Positions 7,082-15,213 of a stretch of DNA of 64,000 bases are shown in pieces (positions within the stretch are counted from its first letter, which is position 1; each line of letters begins with the position of its first letter). The notes below the pieces were generated by a model. The model was given only the letters and a program-made list of their open reading frames with translations, had not been told where the DNA came from and ran no database searches. A program made the translations under genes and the position numbers. Source of the stretch: Streptomyces silvae (GTDB taxonomy: Bacteria; Actinomycetota; Actinomycetes; Streptomycetales; Streptomycetaceae); the NCBI RefSeq assembly GCF_016745505.1, contig NZ_JAERUC010000149.1, forward strand, positions 34,417 to 98,416, given 5' to 3'.

Positions 7082-8572
7082 GTGACCTCGTTGCACACCA
7101 CCAGCGTGCGGAGGAGACGTCTGGGTGTGGTGACAGCCGCGGCCGGACTCATTGCCACGCTGTTCACGGCCGGGCCCGCAGCCGCGACCCCCGATCCGGG
7201 TGACGCCGCCACCACCCGCAGCGGTGTCTCCGTGAGCGAACAGGCCGAAGCCAGAGCCGCCATCGAGAGCGGCGAGATACCCGGCGTGGACGAGATCGTC
7301 CACAGCTCCAACATCAAGCACCTCGCCAACGTCCCCAAGGACGCGCTGAAGGGGCTCAACACGGACCTGGCCTTCCAGGGGAAGTACGCGTACGCCGGCA
7401 ACTACGACGGCTTCCGCATCTTCGACATCAGCAACCCGAAGAAGCCGAGGACCGTCTCGCAGGTCCTCTGCCCCGGCTCGCAGAACGACATCTCCGTCTC
7501 GGGGAACCTGCTCTTCCTGTCGACCGACTCCTCGCGCAGCGACAACTCCTGTGCGAGCACGACGCAGCCGGCCACGGAGAAGTCCTCCTGGGAGGGCATG
7601 AAGGTCTTCGACATCAGCGACAAGCGTCACCCGAAGTACGTCGCCGCCGTCGAGACCGCGTGCGGGTCGCACACCCACACGATCATTCCGGAGCGCAAGA
7701 ACGTCTACGTGTACGTCTCCTCGTACTCGCCGAACGAGACGTTCCCGGACTGCCAGCCCCCGCACGACGGGATCTCCGTCATCAAGGTGCCGCGCAGCGC
7801 GCCCGAGAAGTCCCGGATCGTGAACTTCCCGGTGCTCTTCCCGGACGGCGGCAACCCGGGTGCGCCGACCAACCCCGGCGTCTCCAAGACCACCGGATGC
7901 CACGACATCACCGTGCTGCCCTCGAAGGACCTGGCGGCCGGGGCTTGCATGGGCGACGGGCTGCTGTTCTCCATCAAGGACCCGGAGAACCCCAAGATCA
8001 TCGACCGTGTCCAGGACAACGTGAACTTCGCGTTCTGGCACTCCGCCACCTTCAACCAGAAGGCCGACAAGGTCGTCTTCACCGATGAGCTCGGCGGCGG
8101 CGGCGCGGCCACCTGCAACGACGAGATCGGCCCCGACCGCGGTGCCGACGGCATCTACGACATCACCGGCAAGGGCGACCACCGCAAGCTGGTCTTCCGC
8201 TCCTACTTCAAGATCGACCGCCCGCAGGCCGACACCGAGGTCTGTGTCGCGCACAACGGCTCGATCATCCCGGTCAAGGGCCGCGACCTGATGGTCCAGG
8301 CCTGGTACCAGGGCGGGGTCTCCGTGTGGGACTTCACCAACTCCTCGAAGCCCAAGGAGATCGCGTACTTCGAGCGCGGCCCGGTCACCCTGGACGAGGT
8401 CACCACGGCCGGCCCGTGGTCGGCGTACTACTACAACGGCTACATCTACTCCAACGACATCGAGAAGGGCTTCGACGTCCTGAAGCTCGACGACCGTCGG
8501 ACCGACCCGGCGAAGAAGGTGCGGCTGAAGGAGCTCAACGTCCAGACGCAGCCGGACTACTTCGACCGCTGA
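7082..8572 (+). CDS. secreted LVIVD-repeat (beta-propeller-like) protein
   Basis: A 496-aa exported protein. The N-terminus RRRRLGVVTAAAGLIATLF...PAAAT is a Sec or Tat-like signal peptide with probable cleavage after an AxA near residue 35. The mature part has repeated LVIVD-type blades: YAYAGNYDGFRIFDISNPKKP, MKVFDISDKRHPKYV, LLFSIKDPENPKII and VSVWDFTNSSKPKEI, each ending in a D-I/F-xNPxxP motif. These blades form extracellular beta-propeller-like folds of unknown function. Cysteine pairs (for example around CPGSQND and DNSCAS) suggest disulfides. Start GTG 7082 follows GGGAGG at 7071-7076. It is divergent from the DUF305 lipoprotein and is followed by two strong hairpins. Confidence 0.85.
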   Translation: MTSLHTTSVRRRRLGVVTAAAGLIATLFTAGPAAATPDPGDAATTRSGVSVSEQAEARAAIESGEIPGVDEIVHSSNIKHLANVPKDALKGLNTDLAFQGKYAYAGNYDGFRIFDISNPKKPRTVSQVLCPGSQNDISVSGNLLFLSTDSSRSDNSCASTTQPATEKSSWEGMKVFDISDKRHPKYVAAVETACGSHTHTIIPERKNVYVYVSSYSPNETFPDCQPPHDGISVIKVPRSAPEKSRIVNFPVLFPDGGNPGAPTNPGVSKTTGCHDITVLPSKDLAAGACMGDGLLFSIKDPENPKIIDRVQDNVNFAFWHSATFNQKADKVVFTDELGGGGAATCNDEIGPDRGADGIYDITGKGDHRKLVFRSYFKIDRPQADTEVCVAHNGSIIPVKGRDLMVQAWYQGGVSVWDFTNSSKPKEIAYFERGPVTLDEVTTAGPWSAYYYNGYIYSNDIEKGFDVLKLDDRRTDPAKKVRLKELNVQTQPDYFDR

Positions 8573-8601
8573 TCCACCGTCTTCCCCGCACATGAACGCG
8601 A

Positions 8602-8636
8602 GTGCCCCGCCGGACGGTCTCCGCCCGGCGGGGCAC
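8602..8636 (+). terminator. Terminator hairpin after the LVIVD gene
   Basis: GTGCCCCGCCGG (8602-8613) pairs perfectly with CCGGCGGGGCAC (8625-8636), a 12-bp stem with an 11-nt loop, followed by GTTTATCT. It starts 30 bp after the stop codon. Confidence 0.8.
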
Positions 8637-8681
8637 GTTTATCTCATTGACCGCCGGGCGGCACGGGGACATGCTGTACCC

Positions 8682-8716
8682 CTGATTCCGGCGATGCGGG
8701 GGATCGCCGGAATCAG
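8682..8716. terminator. Perfect 14-bp hairpin between converging genes
   Basis: CTGATTCCGGCGAT (8682-8695) pairs perfectly with ATCGCCGGAATCAG (8703-8716) around a 7-nt loop. It sits 20 bp beyond the stop of the small leftward gene and 46 bp beyond the first hairpin, so it could terminate leftward transcription or both directions. It lacks a U-run on either side. Confidence 0.55.
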
Positions 8717-8736
8717 CCGGGGCGGCGCCCGACCGG

Positions 8737-8916
8737 TCAGGCCGCGGGCCGCACGCTCGTACCCGCGGCAGCGGCCCACTCCACGAGGAGGCGCTGGTAC
8801 TCCGACTCGTCGGCCGGGGACAGCAGTCCGCCCGAGCGCTGCCACAGGGTGCGGATCTCTTCGTTGACCACGGAGGCGGGGCGCACGGCGGCGGACGGGT
8901 TCGGATACGGGGACAT
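8737..8916 (-). CDS. small conserved hypothetical protein, 59 aa
   Basis: A short acidic-to-neutral protein beginning MSPYPNPSAAVRPASVVNEE and continuing as a helical segment (IRTLWQRSGGLLSPADESEYQRLLVEWAAA). The ATG at 8916 has only a weak GGTGG upstream; an in-frame extension to 9000 reads as low-complexity and is not favoured. The compact pattern NPxAxVRPAxxVNEEIRxLW looks like a widespread streptomycete small protein, but I know of no function. It has no signal peptide or membrane segment. It lies downstream of the HAD-hydrolase gene on the same strand, separated by 80 bp. Confidence 0.6.
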   Translation of the reverse strand: MSPYPNPSAAVRPASVVNEEIRTLWQRSGGLLSPADESEYQRLLVEWAAAAGTSVRPAA

Positions 8917-8996
8917 GTCCACCAAACTAAACCCCCGCGGGGCCTTCGGACCCCCTCCGGGGCAGGGATATCCCTCACACCGTCTCCCGGAATCCT

Positions 8997-9722
8997 TCAC
9001 GAACCGCCTGTGTCGCGGGTCTCCCCGGCGCGTTCCGTGAGCCGCAGCGCCCGGAGCGCGTCCGGCCGCTCCGCCACCGGCAGATGGTCCACGAAACGCA
9101 CCTCACAGCCCACGGCGGCCGCACCGGCGTCCGCGTGGCGGTCGTCACCGACCATGACCACGTCCGCGGGATCGAGCCCCAGCAGCCCGCACGCCGTACG
9201 GAACAGACGCGGATCGGGCTTCTGGACGCCGTGTTCGTAGGACAGGACGTACGCGTCGACGAACGCGTCCAGGCCGTGCGCGCGGAAGACGGGGCGCAGG
9301 TCCCAGCCGATGTTGCTGACGACCCCCACCGCGACACCGTCCCGGCGCAGGCCGTGCAGGACCTCCTCCGCGTCGGGGTACGGCTGCCAGGCGCCGGGGT
9401 TCATATGGCGGTCGTACAGCGCGTCGTACAGGCCCGGGTCCGGAAGGTCCGCCTCGCGGGCCAGCCCGGTGAACGCCTCCCTGTGCGTCCGCGCGCTGCT
9501 GTCGCGAGCGGCCCACGCGGCGGCCAGCGACGGCGGGATCCGGGCGGGGGCCGGGCCGCCGGGCAGCGCCCCCGCCGTGGTCAGCCGGCGCGCCCAGTCC
9601 GCGAAGTCGGCCTGCTCCACGGCCGTGGAGCGCGCGTCCAGGACGGCGCGCAGCCACGCCTCGACGGACTCGATCCGGAAGAGGGTCCCGGAGAAGTCGA
9701 AAAGCACACCCTTGATCTGCAT
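8997..9722 (-). CDS. HAD-superfamily hydrolase
   Basis: A 241-aa protein with the haloacid-dehalogenase fold. Motif I is VLFDFSGTLF (nucleophile Asp9); the second Asp of the usual DxD is replaced by Ser11, so a classical phosphomonoesterase acid/base is missing. Motif II is VGVVSNIG, motif III is HGVQKPDPRLF (Lys) and motif IV is VVMVGDDRHADAG. The cap is helical and lies between residues ~20 and ~105 (subfamily I). The Asp-to-Ser change is shared with some dehalogenase-like or non-phosphatase members, so the reaction is uncertain. The ATG at 9722 begins MQIKGVLFDF. The PAP2 gene ends 30 bp upstream on the same strand. Confidence 0.85.
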   Translation of the reverse strand: MQIKGVLFDFSGTLFRIESVEAWLRAVLDARSTAVEQADFADWARRLTTAGALPGGPAPARIPPSLAAAWAARDSSARTHREAFTGLAREADLPDPGLYDALYDRHMNPGAWQPYPDAEEVLHGLRRDGVAVGVVSNIGWDLRPVFRAHGLDAFVDAYVLSYEHGVQKPDPRLFRTACGLLGLDPADVVMVGDDRHADAGAAAVGCEVRFVDHLPVAERPDALRALRLTERAGETRDTGGS

Positions 9723-9752
9723 GGGCCGATCCTCCCCGCCTCCGGTGAGGAT

Positions 9753-10439
9753 CTACAAGGGCACGTCCCCGTCGCCGGCCGGCCTCCGCGTGCGCGCGGT
9801 GTACCCGGCCACGGAGAACGCGGCCACGGCGCCTCCCAGCAGGATTCCGCCCAGCACGTCGCTCAGCCAGTGCACGCCCAGATAGACACGGGTGAAGGCC
9901 ACACCGGCCACCGAGACCACCGCGAGCACCAGTGAGCCCCACCACAGGGACGGCCGCACGCCGTGCAGGCGCAGCAGCCACACGAGCAGCGCGCAGGTCA
10001 CCGCCGCCGTCATGGCGTGCCCCGACGGGAAGGCCGCGTAATGCGCCGAGTCCACCGGGTCGGGCCACTGCGGGCGGTTCCGGTCCACAGCCGCCTTGAG
10101 GCCCTGCTGGACGAGAGCGGCGAGCAGACAGGTCGCCGCGACCCACCCCGCCAGCAGCCGGGAGCCGCGCCACCACAGGGCGATCACGACGACCGCCGTC
10201 AGTACGCGCATGGCCCAGGGGTCCCACACCCAGTCCGTCAGCACCCGGCTGACCCGGACGAGCCCCGGCCGGGTCACCGCCTCGCGGTGCAGCGCCTCGG
10301 CCACCGTCGTGTCCAGGGACATCAGGGGCGACCAGCGCACCGCGACCAGCACGAGCAGGACGACGGACAGCGAGGCGCAGACGAGGCCGGTGATCAGGGA
10401 GGGAGCCCGGGTGCGCGAGGGGCGGGGAGGGGAGTACAT
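9753..10439 (-). CDS. PAP2-family membrane phosphatase
   Basis: An integral membrane lipid-phosphatase-like protein of 228 aa with about six transmembrane helices. The three phosphatase motifs are all readable: KAAVDRNRP (motif 1), YAAFPSGHAM (motif 2, PSGH) and TRVYLGVHWLSDVLGG (motif 3, with Thr in place of the usual Ser before Arg). Substrates are probably membrane diphosphates or phosphatidates such as undecaprenyl diphosphate; specificity cannot be read. ATG at 10439 is preceded by GAGGA with a 7-nt spacer, so the GTG at 10457 is not favoured. It follows the M56 peptidase gene (33 bp away, same strand), and both are membrane proteins that may share a transcript. Confidence 0.88.
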   Translation of the reverse strand: MYSPPRPSRTRAPSLITGLVCASLSVVLLVLVAVRWSPLMSLDTTVAEALHREAVTRPGLVRVSRVLTDWVWDPWAMRVLTAVVVIALWWRGSRLLAGWVAATCLLAALVQQGLKAAVDRNRPQWPDPVDSAHYAAFPSGHAMTAAVTCALLVWLLRLHGVRPSLWWGSLVLAVVSVAGVAFTRVYLGVHWLSDVLGGILLGGAVAAFSVAGYTARTRRPAGDGDVPL

Positions 10440-10472
10440 GGGGAGATCCTCGTCCACCAGACGTGCGTGAAG

Positions 10473-11408
10473 CTATCCCAGAGCCCTGAGGCCCGGCACG
10501 AAGGCCACCAGCAGGGGCACGACGGGCACGAGCGCCGCGGCGGCGGTCAGCCGCAGCCGGCGCCCCGCGGTGAGCCGCTCCACGGGGGCGAGCAACCGGT
10601 TCACCCTGAGCGGCAGATGGGCGCCGGAGGCCGGGGCGGGGCCGAACACACCGCGGTCCTCGTTGAGTTCGACCAGGGCCAGGGCGATCGTCAGACGCCC
10701 GAAGCGCCGTGACGCCACGTCGTCCGCGGCCAGTTCGACCAGGCGGTGCATCTCGTCGCGGAACGCGGCGAACACCGGCACCTGCGGAAATCCCGTCGCC
10801 AGCGCGTCCGAGCAGTGCAGCAGCCAGTCGTGACGGGCCCGGGCGTGCCCCTGCTCGTGGGCCAGCACGGCATCGAGCTGACGCCCCTTCAGCCGTCCCA
10901 GCGCGGCGGTGGTGATGACCAGCTGGGGCGCGGCCCCCGGCAGCCACCAGGCGTCGGCACGCTCGCCCTCCAGCACGACGAGGCGCCCGCCGCCGGGCTC
11001 CTCGCCCGGCATCAGCGGGGAACGGACCAGCAGTTCGGCGCGCCCCCTCCTGCGCCGGGCCCGGGCGCGGAGGATCTCCCGTACGAGCATGGTGGCCGAC
11101 CACAGCCCGCCGAACGCCAGCAGGACCGCGATGACCGCCGACCACGGCCCGTACGCGGCGAGGGCGTACGCCTCGACCACCGCGTGCGGAGCGGGCGCGA
11201 AGACATGGCCGCGGACCGCCTGCCAGGCGGCGGCCGCGCTGAGGGTCATGGAGAGCCCGAACGACACCAGCACACCGGCGACCACGCACTGCCAGACCCA
11301 CAGGGCCACGACCGGCTCGCGCTCCGGCCACCGGGCCCTCGCCATCAGGCCCGGGGCCACGACGGCGGCCAGTGCACCGAGCAGCAGCAGCGCGAGGGAG
11401 ACCAACAT
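10473..11408 (-). CDS. M56-family membrane metallopeptidase (BlaR1/HtpX-like)
   Basis: A 311-aa membrane protease. Hydrophobic helices lie at about residues 2-22, 35-60 and 88-110, with another at the C-terminus (about 285-308). The zinc site is HEQGH (His184, Glu185, His188), with a probable third ligand in VELAADD (Glu225). BlaR1 relatives cleave a cytosolic repressor of the BlaI type; here no BlaI-like gene is adjacent and the C-terminal sensor domain is absent, as in many stand-alone actinobacterial M56 proteins. No Shine-Dalgarno precedes the ATG; TAGGCT at 11415-11420 lies 6 nt upstream, which suggests a leaderless mRNA. PAP2 follows downstream and DUF5134 precedes it. Confidence 0.88.
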   Translation of the reverse strand: MLVSLALLLLGALAAVVAPGLMARARWPEREPVVALWVWQCVVAGVLVSFGLSMTLSAAAAWQAVRGHVFAPAPHAVVEAYALAAYGPWSAVIAVLLAFGGLWSATMLVREILRARARRRRGRAELLVRSPLMPGEEPGGGRLVVLEGERADAWWLPGAAPQLVITTAALGRLKGRQLDAVLAHEQGHARARHDWLLHCSDALATGFPQVPVFAAFRDEMHRLVELAADDVASRRFGRLTIALALVELNEDRGVFGPAPASGAHLPLRVNRLLAPVERLTAGRRLRLTAAAALVPVVPLLVAFVPGLRALG

Positions 11409-11492
11409 GGCGTCAGCCTATGAGCGCCGACTGCCCGCGGGTATGGCCGCGCGCGCCAAGTGACGTACGACACGGGGTGAGGGCCCGCTGTC

Positions 11493-12095
11493 TCACAGAG
11501 TGAGCAGCATGGCGAACATGCCTATCCCCATGGTCAGCCTGCACGCCAGGGCCAGCTCCGGCCGCGCGCCCCAGGCCGGCGCGGACCCGCCGCCGCTGCC
11601 GCCGGCCGGCACCCCGGCGGGCGCGGGGGCCGGTATCAGCCGTCCCGCTGCGTGCAGGACGTAGAGCGCGTAGTAGACCAGCAGCGCCCCCGTCAGGACG
11701 GGGATGCCCCCGGCGGACCCGGCCGCGGCCGCCCCGTGACCGGTGTGACCGCCGCCCCCGGCATGACCGGCCGCCGGCGCCATGGCCAGGGCCATGTAGA
11801 CCATGGCCAGTGAGCCGACCAGATGGTGCAGATGGTGGCCGCCGCCCCGGGCGGACGCGACCGCGTGCAGCGCGGCGGCGCCGAACACCACCACGTACAC
11901 CACCCACATCCACTCCGGGAGTGTGAGCAGGGCCGCGGGCACCGCCATCGCGGCCATCCCGAACCCCATCAGTGCCTCGGCGCGCGCCGATCCGCGTTCG
12001 CGCCGCGTGCCGTCGCGGGTCCTCAGCAGGCAGTACGCCCCTGTGGCCGCGCACAACACCATGAGCAGCCAGCCGGACAGCGCCGGTCCGTGCAC
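11493..12095 (-). CDS. DUF5134 membrane protein
   Basis: A 200-aa polytopic protein with about six hydrophobic segments (WLLMVLCAATGAYCLL, ALMGFGMAAMAVPAALL, WMWVVYVVVFGAAALHAV, GSLAMVYMALAM, LTGALLVYYALYVLH and a C-terminal ALACRLTMGIGMFAML). A His cluster GGGHHLHHLVGSLAM and a Gly/His-rich loop GHAGGGGHTGHG could bind metal. GTG at 12095 is chosen because GGGGGAGG ends 6 nt upstream; the longer in-frame extension is low-complexity. It precedes the M56 peptidase gene on the same strand, separated by 84 bp that carry the peptidase's own promoter. DUF5134 has no assigned function. Confidence 0.8.
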   Translation of the reverse strand: MHGPALSGWLLMVLCAATGAYCLLRTRDGTRRERGSARAEALMGFGMAAMAVPAALLTLPEWMWVVYVVVFGAAALHAVASARGGGHHLHHLVGSLAMVYMALAMAPAAGHAGGGGHTGHGAAAAGSAGGIPVLTGALLVYYALYVLHAAGRLIPAPAPAGVPAGGSGGGSAPAWGARPELALACRLTMGIGMFAMLLTL

Positions 12096-12277
12096 GGTGC
12101 ACCTCCCCCTACGGCGGATCATGCCGGTGTCGTCCCATCGATGCCCCGTCCGGGCCGCCGCTACCGGGGCGCATTGGGGTACTGGGGGAGCGCGCCAGGG
12201 GCCTGCGGGGGGCGGCCGGGGCCGGGTTAGTCTCGGGAGAGCACCCTTGGCAGAGCACACCACCGGAGAAGAGCCAC

Positions 12278-12826
12278 ATGGACAGCGCACCGGCCACGGC
12301 ACGGGCAGAACTCACCTTCCGCGACGCGACCGGCGACGACGTGCCGGTCCTGGTGCGACTCGTCGAGTCCGCCTACCGGGGCGACGCGAGCCGGGCCGGC
12401 TGGACCACCGAGGCGGACATCCTCCAGGGGCAGCGCACCGACGCCGACGGGGTGCGCGAGATCCTCGCGACCCCCTCCGGCAAGATCCTCGTCGCCGAGA
12501 CGGACGGTGCGCCGGTCGCCTGCTGCCAGCTCGAACACCGGGGGAAGGCCGCGTACTTCGGCATGTTCGCCGTCACGCCGGAGCTCCAGGGCTCGGGTCT
12601 CGGCAAGGTCATCATCGCCGAGGCGGAGCGCACCGCCCGCGAGGACTGGGGCGCCGGCGAGATGCACATGACGGTGATCTCGGTCCGCGAGGAGCTGATC
12701 GCCTGGTACGAGCGCCGGGGCTACCGCCGTACGGGAGAGCTCACGCCCTTCCCGTACGGCGACGAGCGCTTCGGCATCCCGCAGCGCGACGACCTCGTGT
12801 TCGAACTCCTGGTCAAGGAGCTGTAG
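12278..12826 (+). CDS. GNAT-family N-acetyltransferase
   Basis: A 182-aa acetyl-CoA-dependent acyltransferase. The beta-4/alpha-3 coenzyme A motif is FGMFAVTPELQGSGLGKVII (Q/R-x-x-G-x-G form), preceded by the beta strands KILVAETDGAPVACCQL and followed by MTVISVREELIAWYERRGY, the typical end of the fold with its YERxGY motif. The ATG follows GGAGAAG at about 12266-12272. It stands alone: divergent from DUF5134 and converging on the glycerophosphodiesterase gene with a 30-bp gap. The acceptor is unknown. Confidence 0.88.
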   Translation: MDSAPATARAELTFRDATGDDVPVLVRLVESAYRGDASRAGWTTEADILQGQRTDADGVREILATPSGKILVAETDGAPVACCQLEHRGKAAYFGMFAVTPELQGSGLGKVIIAEAERTAREDWGAGEMHMTVISVREELIAWYERRGYRRTGELTPFPYGDERFGIPQRDDLVFELLVKEL

Positions 12827-12856
12827 GGCGCGGGGAACGCAGCACGCCGCAGGGGC

Positions 12857-13540
12857 TCAGGCGGTGAAGCGGCCCGCGCGCCGGATCTCCGGGTAGTCGG
12901 TCGTCGCGCCGTCCAGTCCCAGCGCCCGGACCAGACGCAGATGGTCGGGGGTGTTGACCACCCAGCCGATCACCCTCAGGCCCTCCGCGTGCGCGTGCTC
13001 GACCACCTCGAGGGTGAGGCGGCGGATGTTCAGGGCGAGCGTCGCCGCGCCCACCGCCTTCGCCCGGTCCACCACATCGGCCTCCCAGCGGCTGGCGATG
13101 AGCACCGTGCGCACGCCCGGGACCAGCTGCGCGATCTCGGCGACCGCCTCGTCGTGGAACGACGACACCTCGACCCGGCCGGCCAGGTCGCGCCGCCGCA
13201 TCACCTCGGCCAGCGCCCGCGCCGCCGCCACGTCCTTGATCTCGGCCTGGACGGGGGAGCCGATCGCGTCGAGCACCTCCTCGAAGACGGGCACCCGCTC
13301 GCCCTGCCCGGCGTCGAGCTCCCGGAGCTCCGCCAGCGTCTTCTCGGCGATCAGGCCGCGCCCGTCCGTCGTACGGTCCACGGCCGCGTCGTGCATGACG
13401 GCGAGCGCGCCGTCCTTGCTCAGATGGAGATCCAGTTCGACGGCGTCCATACCGGCCTGCTCCGCGTGCGCGAACGAGCGCAGCGTGTTCTCCGGCTCGA
13501 CGCCCATGACCCCGCGATGACCGATGGTGAGAAAAGTCAA
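12857..13540 (-). CDS. glycerophosphodiester phosphodiesterase family protein
   Basis: A 227-aa TIM-barrel enzyme expected to hydrolyse glycerophosphodiesters to glycerol-3-phosphate and an alcohol. The catalytic pair and metal ligands are visible: GHRG (His8, Arg9), EPENT, DAVELDLHLSKDGALAVMHD (Glu and Asp metal ligands, then the HD motif) and later QAEIKD. The TTG start at 13540 follows GGGGAG with a short 4-nt spacer and yields the compact N-terminus MTFLTIGHRG usual in the family. No signal peptide is present, so it acts in the cytosol. Confidence 0.88.
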   Translation of the reverse strand: MTFLTIGHRGVMGVEPENTLRSFAHAEQAGMDAVELDLHLSKDGALAVMHDAAVDRTTDGRGLIAEKTLAELRELDAGQGERVPVFEEVLDAIGSPVQAEIKDVAAARALAEVMRRRDLAGRVEVSSFHDEAVAEIAQLVPGVRTVLIASRWEADVVDRAKAVGAATLALNIRRLTLEVVEHAHAEGLRVIGWVVNTPDHLRLVRALGLDGATTDYPEIRRAGRFTA

Positions 13541-13789
13541 GGCACTCCCCGCTTCCGTCCGTGGTGTTCGCCCCGCGTGCGGCTCCTACCCCCCAGGGAA
13601 CCAGTTCTCGCGTGCAGGACGCCCTCTGCCCTGCCAGCCGGGCGGAAGAAGTTGTCTCATCGAGGTGTGGCAGGAAAAATAACGGTGAACATTGGAGTCG
13701 GCAGGATAATTTTCTGCCCTCCACTTGTCCGAAGGAACCGGAGATGGATACGGTTACTTGACGCGAGGTTCTCCCGTGAAGGAAGTGTT

Positions 13790-15187
13790 ATGACGGAAAT
13801 TCTTGAGCATGCCGCCGCCACCGGCGCGATAGCTTCTGCCCAGCGGGTTGTGGAGCATCCGGCCTGGCCGGTGCTCAAGAGTGCCGTTGAGGAGCTCCGC
13901 CCCTGGCAGTCCAAGGACGGCTCCATCGACTTCGATGCCGACGGCGCCCCTTCCGCCGAGGCGGCCGGAGCCGTCGTCGAGCGCGTGATCACCGCAGTCG
14001 AGCAGCTCTCCCCGCTGCTCCCGCACGACGACGCCTACCACCGCGCCCTCGTCACCGATCTGCGCCGCTGGGCCGCCGACGGCTTCGGCGTCCCGGACTT
14101 CCTCGACTCCCTGCTCGCCTTCCAGCCGGCCAGGAACCGCGCGGACGGACTCCAGCACCTGGTCGTCTTCGCGATGTACACGCAGAACGGCAACCCGGAC
14201 CGCAATCTCGAAGCCGTCGTGCTGCGGATGGTCTGGCCCGAGTGGCTCGCCGAGCTGGAGGCCACCCGGTACGACAACCCGCTGTTCTGCGGGATCACCT
14301 TCGAGGACTTCACCTCGGGATACGACACCAACTCCGCCGTGCTCTTCCCCGAGACCATCGCCGTACGCGAGGCGCCGGAGCGCTTCAGCTGGGGCGGCAT
14401 CTTCTGCGACCGCGAGGCCGCCCGCTTCCGCCGCGTGACGGAGGCGTCCGTCGAGCTGCTGAGCGTCGAGCTGCCCGACGACATCCGCGAGATGCTCGGC
14501 GACCAGAAGCGCTGCGAGCAGGCCTTCGTGCTCTGGGACATGGTCCACGACCGCACCCACAGCCACGGCGACCTGCCCTTCGACCCGTTCATGATCAAGC
14601 AGCGCCAGCCGTTCTGGATGTACGGGCTGGAGGAGCTGCGCTGCGACCTCACCGCCTTCCGGGAGGCCGTGAAGCTGGAGGCCGACGGCTTCGGCCAGGG
14701 CCGCGACGTCCAGTTCGCCGTGCTCTTCGACCGGATGTTCCGCTTCCCCGTCACCGGTGAGCGCGTGCGCAACTACGACGGTCTGGGCGGTCAGCTCCTC
14801 TTCGCCTACCTGCACAAGCACGACGTGGTCCGCTGGACCGACAACACCCTCAAGATCGACTGGGCCCGCGCCCCGGAGGTCACGAACCAGCTCTGCGGTG
14901 AGATCGAGAAGCTCTACCGCGACGGCATCGACCGCCCCAAGCTCGTGCACTGGTTCGCGGCGTACGACCTCGTCTCCACCTATCTCGCACCCCACCCCGG
15001 ATCCCGCTGGGCCAAGGGTCCCGACGCCCTGGACCTCGATCAGCTCCCTCGGAAACTCGTCGACGACGTGCTTCCGGACGAGTTTCCCCTGAGCATGTTC
15101 TATGAGGCGCTCTCGAAGAAGCTGAAGCATGTGATCGCCTCCACCAAGGGGATCACCGCGGCGGACGCCGGGCGGGCAGCTGCGTGA
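13790..15187 (+). CDS. DUF6421 family protein
   Basis: A 465-aa soluble protein of a streptomycete family with no known function. Landmarks are LQHLVVFAMYTQNG, LVWPEWL-like VRMVWPEWLAELE, GITFEDFTSGYDTNSAVLFPETIAV, FVLWDMVHDRTHSHGDLPFDPFMIKQ (a conserved His-rich segment that could hold a metal) and LVHWFAAYDLVSTYL. The ATG at 13790 follows GGAAG; long in-frame upstream sequence to 12941 reads as the antisense of the glycerophosphodiesterase gene and is rejected. A 249-bp AT-richer upstream region (GATAAT at 13706-13711 is a possible -10) suggests its own promoter. Its TGA overlaps a GTG of the following SDR gene, so the two are probably translationally coupled. Confidence 0.85.
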   Translation: MTEILEHAAATGAIASAQRVVEHPAWPVLKSAVEELRPWQSKDGSIDFDADGAPSAEAAGAVVERVITAVEQLSPLLPHDDAYHRALVTDLRRWAADGFGVPDFLDSLLAFQPARNRADGLQHLVVFAMYTQNGNPDRNLEAVVLRMVWPEWLAELEATRYDNPLFCGITFEDFTSGYDTNSAVLFPETIAVREAPERFSWGGIFCDREAARFRRVTEASVELLSVELPDDIREMLGDQKRCEQAFVLWDMVHDRTHSHGDLPFDPFMIKQRQPFWMYGLEELRCDLTAFREAVKLEADGFGQGRDVQFAVLFDRMFRFPVTGERVRNYDGLGGQLLFAYLHKHDVVRWTDNTLKIDWARAPEVTNQLCGEIEKLYRDGIDRPKLVHWFAAYDLVSTYLAPHPGSRWAKGPDALDLDQLPRKLVDDVLPDEFPLSMFYEALSKKLKHVIASTKGITAADAGRAAA

Positions 15188-15213
15188 GCGCGGGTTCTGA
15201 GGAGGCGGTGGCG

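Noticed and set aside
9145..11331. 728-codon leftward frame through the HAD, PAP2 and M56 genes
   Set aside because: It crosses three genes that each have intact motifs in another frame on the same strand; its own product is Arg/Gly-rich low-complexity.
12941..13789. In-frame extension upstream of DUF6421
   Set aside because: It is antisense to the glycerophosphodiesterase gene, and ATG 13790 has a ribosome site and family-like N-terminus.
13541..13789. Riboswitch upstream of DUF6421
   Set aside because: The 249-bp gap is AT-richer and has one small hairpin (GGCAG...CTGCC), but I recognise no known aptamer core.
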